Shown here piece by piece: positions 60,264 through 64,000 of a stretch of DNA of 64,000 nt (the stretch's first letter is position 1; each line of letters opens with the position of its first letter). Where the stretch lies: positions 3,243,749-3,307,748 of the forward strand of contig CAJNDS010000001.1 of NCBI GenBank assembly GCA_905221605.1, read 5' to 3'. The notes under the pieces are model-generated. The model made no database searches, was not told the origin of the DNA, and saw only the letters and a program-made list of their open reading frames with translations. The position numbers and the translations under genes were made by a program. Origin of the DNA: Symbiodinium natans. Its lineage: Eukaryota > Sar > Dinophyceae > Suessiales > Symbiodiniaceae.

Positions 60264-60610
60264 ACACCCCAAACTTTTTTTTTGGGGGGGGGAGGGGTTT
60301 AGGGTTTATGCGTTTAGGGTTTGAGGGGGTTTGGGGTTTTGGGGTTTTAGGGGTTCGTGGTTTTAGGGTTTTGGGTTTACAGAGCTTATAGTGTTTGGGC
60401 TGAGGATATTTGGAAGAAATTCGAGAAGAGGCCACGACCCCTGAACCCTCAACCCGAAACCCTAAACCCTTAGCCCTAAACCCTAAACTCTGAGCCCTGA
60501 ACCGAAAACCAGGATTAGGGCTTAGGGTTTTAGCTTTAGGGTTTAGGCTTTAGGGTTTAGGCTTTAGGGTTTAGGGTGTAGGGTTTAGGGTTTAGGGTTT
60601 AGGGTTTTTA
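60264..60610. repeat. Degenerate G-type 60295-60385, C-type 60452-60495, G-type 60511-60610
   Basis: The last has a TTTAGGC/TTTAGGG alternation like that at 12100-12165. Confidence 0.85.
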
Positions 60611-61232
60611 GAACTAAGGCCGTGCGGTACTGCTGAAGACCTTATCGAGGAGATGGAGGACGCAGTGCTGTTTTGTCTTTTCTTTGGTTTTTTCTAGCGG
60701 ATTGCGGCCCGAGTGTTTCGGGGTTTGGGGTTCAGGGGTTAAGTACCCTAAACCCTAAACCCTAAACCCTAAACTCTAAGCACTTATAAGGAGCTTCAGA
60801 GACCTGTTGGCGGGCCAGGGTCTGAGGCCTCGTGGTTCCAGCACTGGTCCTCATTGAGATTGAAGGGGGGGGGGGTTAGGGTCTAACGTATAGCGCGTGC
60901 GCGTGCGGATTTAGGATTCAGGGTTGAGGGCTTAGGGTTTGTGATTTTAGGGTTTAGGGTTTACGGTTTGGACCTACCACAGCGGCCAGAACAATTACTA
61001 GTGGCGTTCCCTTATGGTCCCTATATAGTTATGCTTCAATTACCCCCCCCCCCCAAAAAAAAAAAAATAAAAATAAAACAAAATGTATAAAGCAATAATC
61101 AGATCCTTATCCTAATGATAATTAAGGCCCCTTTATTGGGGTTTGGGAGGTTTTCAACATTGAGGGAGTCCACCTTCCTAATGAAAGGTGGATCTTTTCA
61201 GTCCATATCAGGAGGGGCCCTTTATTTTTCCA
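60611..61232. other. Spacer with possible exon 60615-60665 and C/A runs
   Basis: GTAEDLIEEMEDAVLF is open at 60618-60668. C9-A12 at 61035-61060. A perfect 8-base stem TCCACCTT / AAGGTGGA lies at 61169-61192. Confidence 0.35.
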
Positions 61233-61460
61233 TGAAAATGCTTAGGGTTTAGGGTTTAGGGTTTAGGGTTTAGGGTTTAGGGTTTAGGGTAGTAATTCGA
61301 GGCCGGGTGCTTCTGCAGACGCCTTGCAGGATCACGTTGTGCCGAGGTGGGTTCTGGTTTAGGGTTTAGGGTTTAGGGTTTGGGGTCTCGGGTTTAAGGG
61401 TTTGGGGTCTCGGGTTTGGGGTTGGTTTAGGGGGGCTTAGGGTTTGGGGTTTGGGCTTTG
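61233..61460 (+). repeat. G-type 61233-61291 and variant G-type 61357-61460
   Basis: The second contains TCTCGGG and TTTGGGG units. Confidence 0.9.
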
Positions 61461-61769
61461 GGGTTTGGAGTTTTACGGTTTTGCCCTGGGGTCTATCCAC
61501 CTTTCTGTTGCACGCGCCGTAGCCGGCTCTGCCTATCTAGAAGGGTAGACACAGATAAGAATTAAGGTGCAGTTCCGTCCTGTAGTTTAGGCTTCGGTGG
61601 TTACGGTGTAGGCATCAGGTTTACGTTATAGGCAACAGGCCTGGCATCCTCTCCTGCCCCAGAACCATCAAAACAACCCTCAATTTATGCTAAACCCTAT
61701 TAAGCCCCAAGAAAAAACCCCAAAACCCCCAAATCCTGGTGACTGGAATCACCCTATACGCCCCAGAGC
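61461..61769. other. Unassigned spacer
   Basis: No exon, element or clear array; a few decayed CCCTAAA units near 61690. Confidence 0.3.
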
Positions 61770-61978
61770 CCTAAACCCTAAACCCTAAACCCTAAACCCT
61801 AAATCCCTAAACCCTAAACCCTAAACCCTAGAACCCCCAACGCCCTGCACAAGGAGCCGGGGGTTCCTCAGCCCGCCAGAGCACGCGCCGGAGGCAAGAA
61901 GAAGGCGCCGGAAGCTGTGGTTTGGGGAGTTGGAAAGGGGTTCAGGGTTTAGGGTTTAGGGTTTAGGGTTTAGGGGTT
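61770..61978. repeat. C-type 61770-61832, candidate exon 61852-61915, G-type 61944-61978
   Basis: The middle reads KEPGVPQPARARAGGKKKAP, Pro/Ala/Lys-rich, in the C-exon-G arrangement. Confidence 0.7.
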
Positions 61979-62731
61979 GAAGCACGCTTTGCAACCAGAA
62001 CGCCCACTGTACGACCAAAATGCCTGCTTCACGCTTCCCAAAACGGCCACGTTTTTTCAACCACACGAGCACATAAGCCGCATTCCACAATCCGTCTGGT
62101 GCACTGTAAGGTTTGGTTTGGGGTGGGGGGTGGGTGAGTTGGTGGCTAAGGTTTAGGCTTTAAGGTTTAAAGTTGAGGGTTCACTTCTTGAGCGGGTTAG
62201 GGAGTCTGTGTGCTTTGGGAGGCTTGCGGTTTCAGTGGCTCTAAGGGCCTATTGTTTCAGGGGCGTGGGGGGGTTAGAAAAAGCTTGGATTTGTGCACTT
62301 CTGAAGGCCAGACTTCGGCGCCCCTTCCCTGTCCCTTAAGAGAGCGAAGTGCACACCCTTCGAGCCTTTGAGCCCGAACCATGAAAAACCTTGAATCCTT
62401 AAGCCCAAAAGACCCGAAAGCCCTTAGGCCCGACATCTGAAAAGGGCCGGTGGCCTCTTATCTGCTACCCTTATACCTGAACATAGCCCCTGGATACCCT
62501 TCTAAGAACCCCCCAAAAAACAGAAACCCTACTTAAAGAGACCACCAAAACGTAAACCCCTTACACCTTATCCCCGAACCCTGTGAGTGTTCCAACAAGG
62601 CACACGAAGAATCTCATGAGATGAACCCAAAACCCAAAACCCTCGGGTAAATAAAAAAAACAACTCAGCCTTAAACCCGTTAGTAGCCTAACAGTCGCCC
62701 TTTACAAGCCGCTTGCATCACCAGATAGCTC
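61979..62731. other. About 750 bases without recognised gene or element
   Basis: Single decayed telomeric units only. GTTTGGTTTGGGGTGGGGGG-type G-rich sequence at 62110-62160. Confidence 0.3.
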
Positions 62732-62950
62732 TAACCCTAAACCCTAAACCCTAAACCCTAAACCCTAAACCCTAAACCCTAAACCCTAAACCCTAAACCC
62801 TAAACCCTAAACCCTAAACCCTAAACTCTACTTGTTTCACCAGATAGCCTCAAGGTGCCACTTCCTGTGCCACTAAGGCTTTTGAGAGCTTGTAGGGTTT
62901 GCGGACTAGAGGACGGGGTTTAGGGTTTAGGGTTTAGGGTTTAGGGCTTA
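62732..62950. repeat. C-type 62732-62826 and G-type 62918-62950
   Basis: CACCAGATAGC occurs on both sides of the C-type array (62718-62728 and 62839-62849), an 11-base direct repeat bracketing the array. Confidence 0.9.
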
Positions 62951-62954
62951 GGAG

Positions 62955-63075
62955 CTCTCCGCCTCCAAAGTGGGTCGCTTCCAGCCGAGAGGTTTTCATG
63001 CTGGAGCACGCCGAAGTGACTGAAGCCCCAGAGACGGTGGCACACGATGCTGCACAACCAGGCGGCTGAAGAGTT
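62955..63075 (+). CDS. Candidate exon
   Basis: The frame reads WVASSREVFMLEHAEVTEAP and ETVAHDAAQPGG, ending in TGA at 63070-63072. G-type units precede it. Unrecognised. Confidence 0.4.
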
Positions 63076-63079
63076 TAGG

Positions 63080-63290
63080 GTTGAGGGGATTATTATTGTT
63101 AATATTATTATTACTACAATTACGATTGTTGTTCTAATTTGCAGTTCACAATTTGTCATTACTATTATGATTTTCTTATTCTTCTTCTTCTTCTTCTTAA
63201 TTTTTATTATTGCAAGTATTAGATTTTTCATTTACTTTTTGTTGTTGCTAGTTTTTTTTTGGGGGGGGGAGGTTCTACATACTTGTTGAA
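63080..63290. repeat. ATT/TTC-rich low-complexity tract
   Basis: TTATTATTG, CTTCTTCTT and T-rich runs; the Ile/Phe/Leu- or Lys-rich ORFs over it are artefacts. Confidence 0.9.
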
Positions 63291-63355
63291 GTCCGGCTTC
63301 CCCTGTGCCAGGAGCCGATGCAGAGGCAGCGCCACCGGAGGCGCCCTCTTGCATC

Positions 63356-63520
63356 CTCCCCCCCCCCCCCCCCGTTCCCCTTACCCGACTTGGAGGTTTA
63401 GGGGGTTTAGGGTTTAGGTTTAGGGTTTAGGGTTTAGGGTTTAGGGTTTAGGGTTTAGGTTTAGGGTTTAGGGTTTAGCCCACCCCCCCCCCCCCCTCCC
63501 CCCCCCCCCCCCCCCCCCAG
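63356..63520. repeat. C runs flanking a G-type array with 6-base slips
   Basis: C15 at 63358-63373; TTTAGGG 63395-63478 with some TTTAGG slips; then a C-rich tract of about 35 bases ending CCAG|, the acceptor of the next exon. Confidence 0.9.
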
Positions 63521-63562
63521 GTGATTTTCCGCTCGGATGCCGAGATCTGGCCGGAGGAGCAG
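63521..63562 (+). CDS. Candidate exon directly followed by a telomeric array
   Basis: After C-tract-AG| the frame reads VIFRSDAEIWPEEQ. The first bases of the next intron are GGTTTAGGG, so the only GT at this junction is within the telomeric unit. Parent gene unknown. Confidence 0.5.
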
Positions 63563-64000
63563 GGTTTAGGGTTTAGGTTTTAGGGTTTTGGGTGGGGGAA
63601 GCCTGCTCGGACTCTTGGTTGAAAGTTCAGTGCAGGGGGACGACAGCTGCGAGCTGCATGGCCATGGGCAGTTTCCTGAGTTCAGGGCTAACCCTAAACC
63701 CTAAACTCTCTTTGGTCCCCGTTGCAATGCGCCCTGACAGCCCCCAAAATCAACCGAGGTACCTGTTTCTCTCAAAACTGCTCCTACGGAACCATCGCAC
63801 CAACTGCGCATTCATTCCAAACCCCTCTGGATCCTGAACCCTAAACAGCCCTGCCGGTCAACTTAGCATTGGGTGCTTTTCTCCGGGTTTCATAGGGCGG
63901 GTGATTTTCTCTGGGTTTCATGGGGTGGGGAGGTGAACTGGAGGACTGATCCAACTTAAATTAAGTTGCCAAAGGCAAGCTATCACAGCAGAGCCGGAAC
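63563..64000. other. G-type patch 63563-63592 and unassigned right edge
   Basis: An 81-codon + ORF (63592-63837) passes through telomeric units and is not convincing. A tandem TTTCTCCGGGTTTCAT/TTTCTCTGGGTTTCAT pair lies near 63880-63920. Confidence 0.4.

Overview
This window reads as nuclear DNA of a dinoflagellate, probably a free-living or symbiotic type with a large genome. The grounds are plant-type TTTAGGG telomeric repeats, a LINE reverse-transcriptase remnant, every recognisable gene on the same (+) strand, many tiny exons, and introns whose donors are a mix of GT, GC and GA with AG|G acceptors. The species cannot be told from the sequence. Long open frames are nearly absent: apart from the LINE fragment at the left edge, the listable ORFs are mostly low-complexity artefacts. 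Genes only appear when exons of 25-210 bases are spliced.

Layout: 2-1621 is the C-terminal half of a non-LTR reverse transcriptase. From about 1.7 to 49 kb exons, short inverted-repeat elements and more than 90 interstitial telomeric arrays alternate. Three genes could be spliced by eye with intact frame over several junctions: a CRAL-TRIO (Sec14-like) lipid-binding protein (14146-18976), a pepsin-type aspartic protease lacking its N-terminal exons (21975-27799), and an unrecognised 246-residue protein (44341-46472). Two more are partly assembled: a WW-domain protein (about 30.7-34.1 kb, perhaps on to 38 kb) and a B-box zinc-finger protein (41257-43905). From 49.2 to 54.6 kb lies a degenerate GAGCTC-rich repeat, and from 54.6 to 58.7 kb an AATTAAAG satellite with about 431-base higher-order units. 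Both are almost free of telomeric arrays. From 58.7 kb the exon/telomeric-array mosaic resumes.

The main observation is how the introns are built. At least ten families of short (80-200 base) terminal-inverted-repeat elements sit between exons. They carry no ORF and most end in AAG. They are flanked by 3-5 base target duplications beginning with G. The first copy of the duplication becomes the intron donor (GC, GA or GT) and the AAG end becomes the acceptor, so removing the element restores the frame exactly. These are introners, that is, intron-generating transposons. Many of these elements carry a telomeric array in place of, or inside, their core, and other introns consist largely of such arrays. 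Array orientation is biased: CCCTAAA tends to lie just upstream of exons and TTTAGGG just downstream.

Below, 'G-type' means TTTAGGG on the + strand and 'C-type' means CCCTAAA on the + strand. Element families are named A to M for this annotation only.
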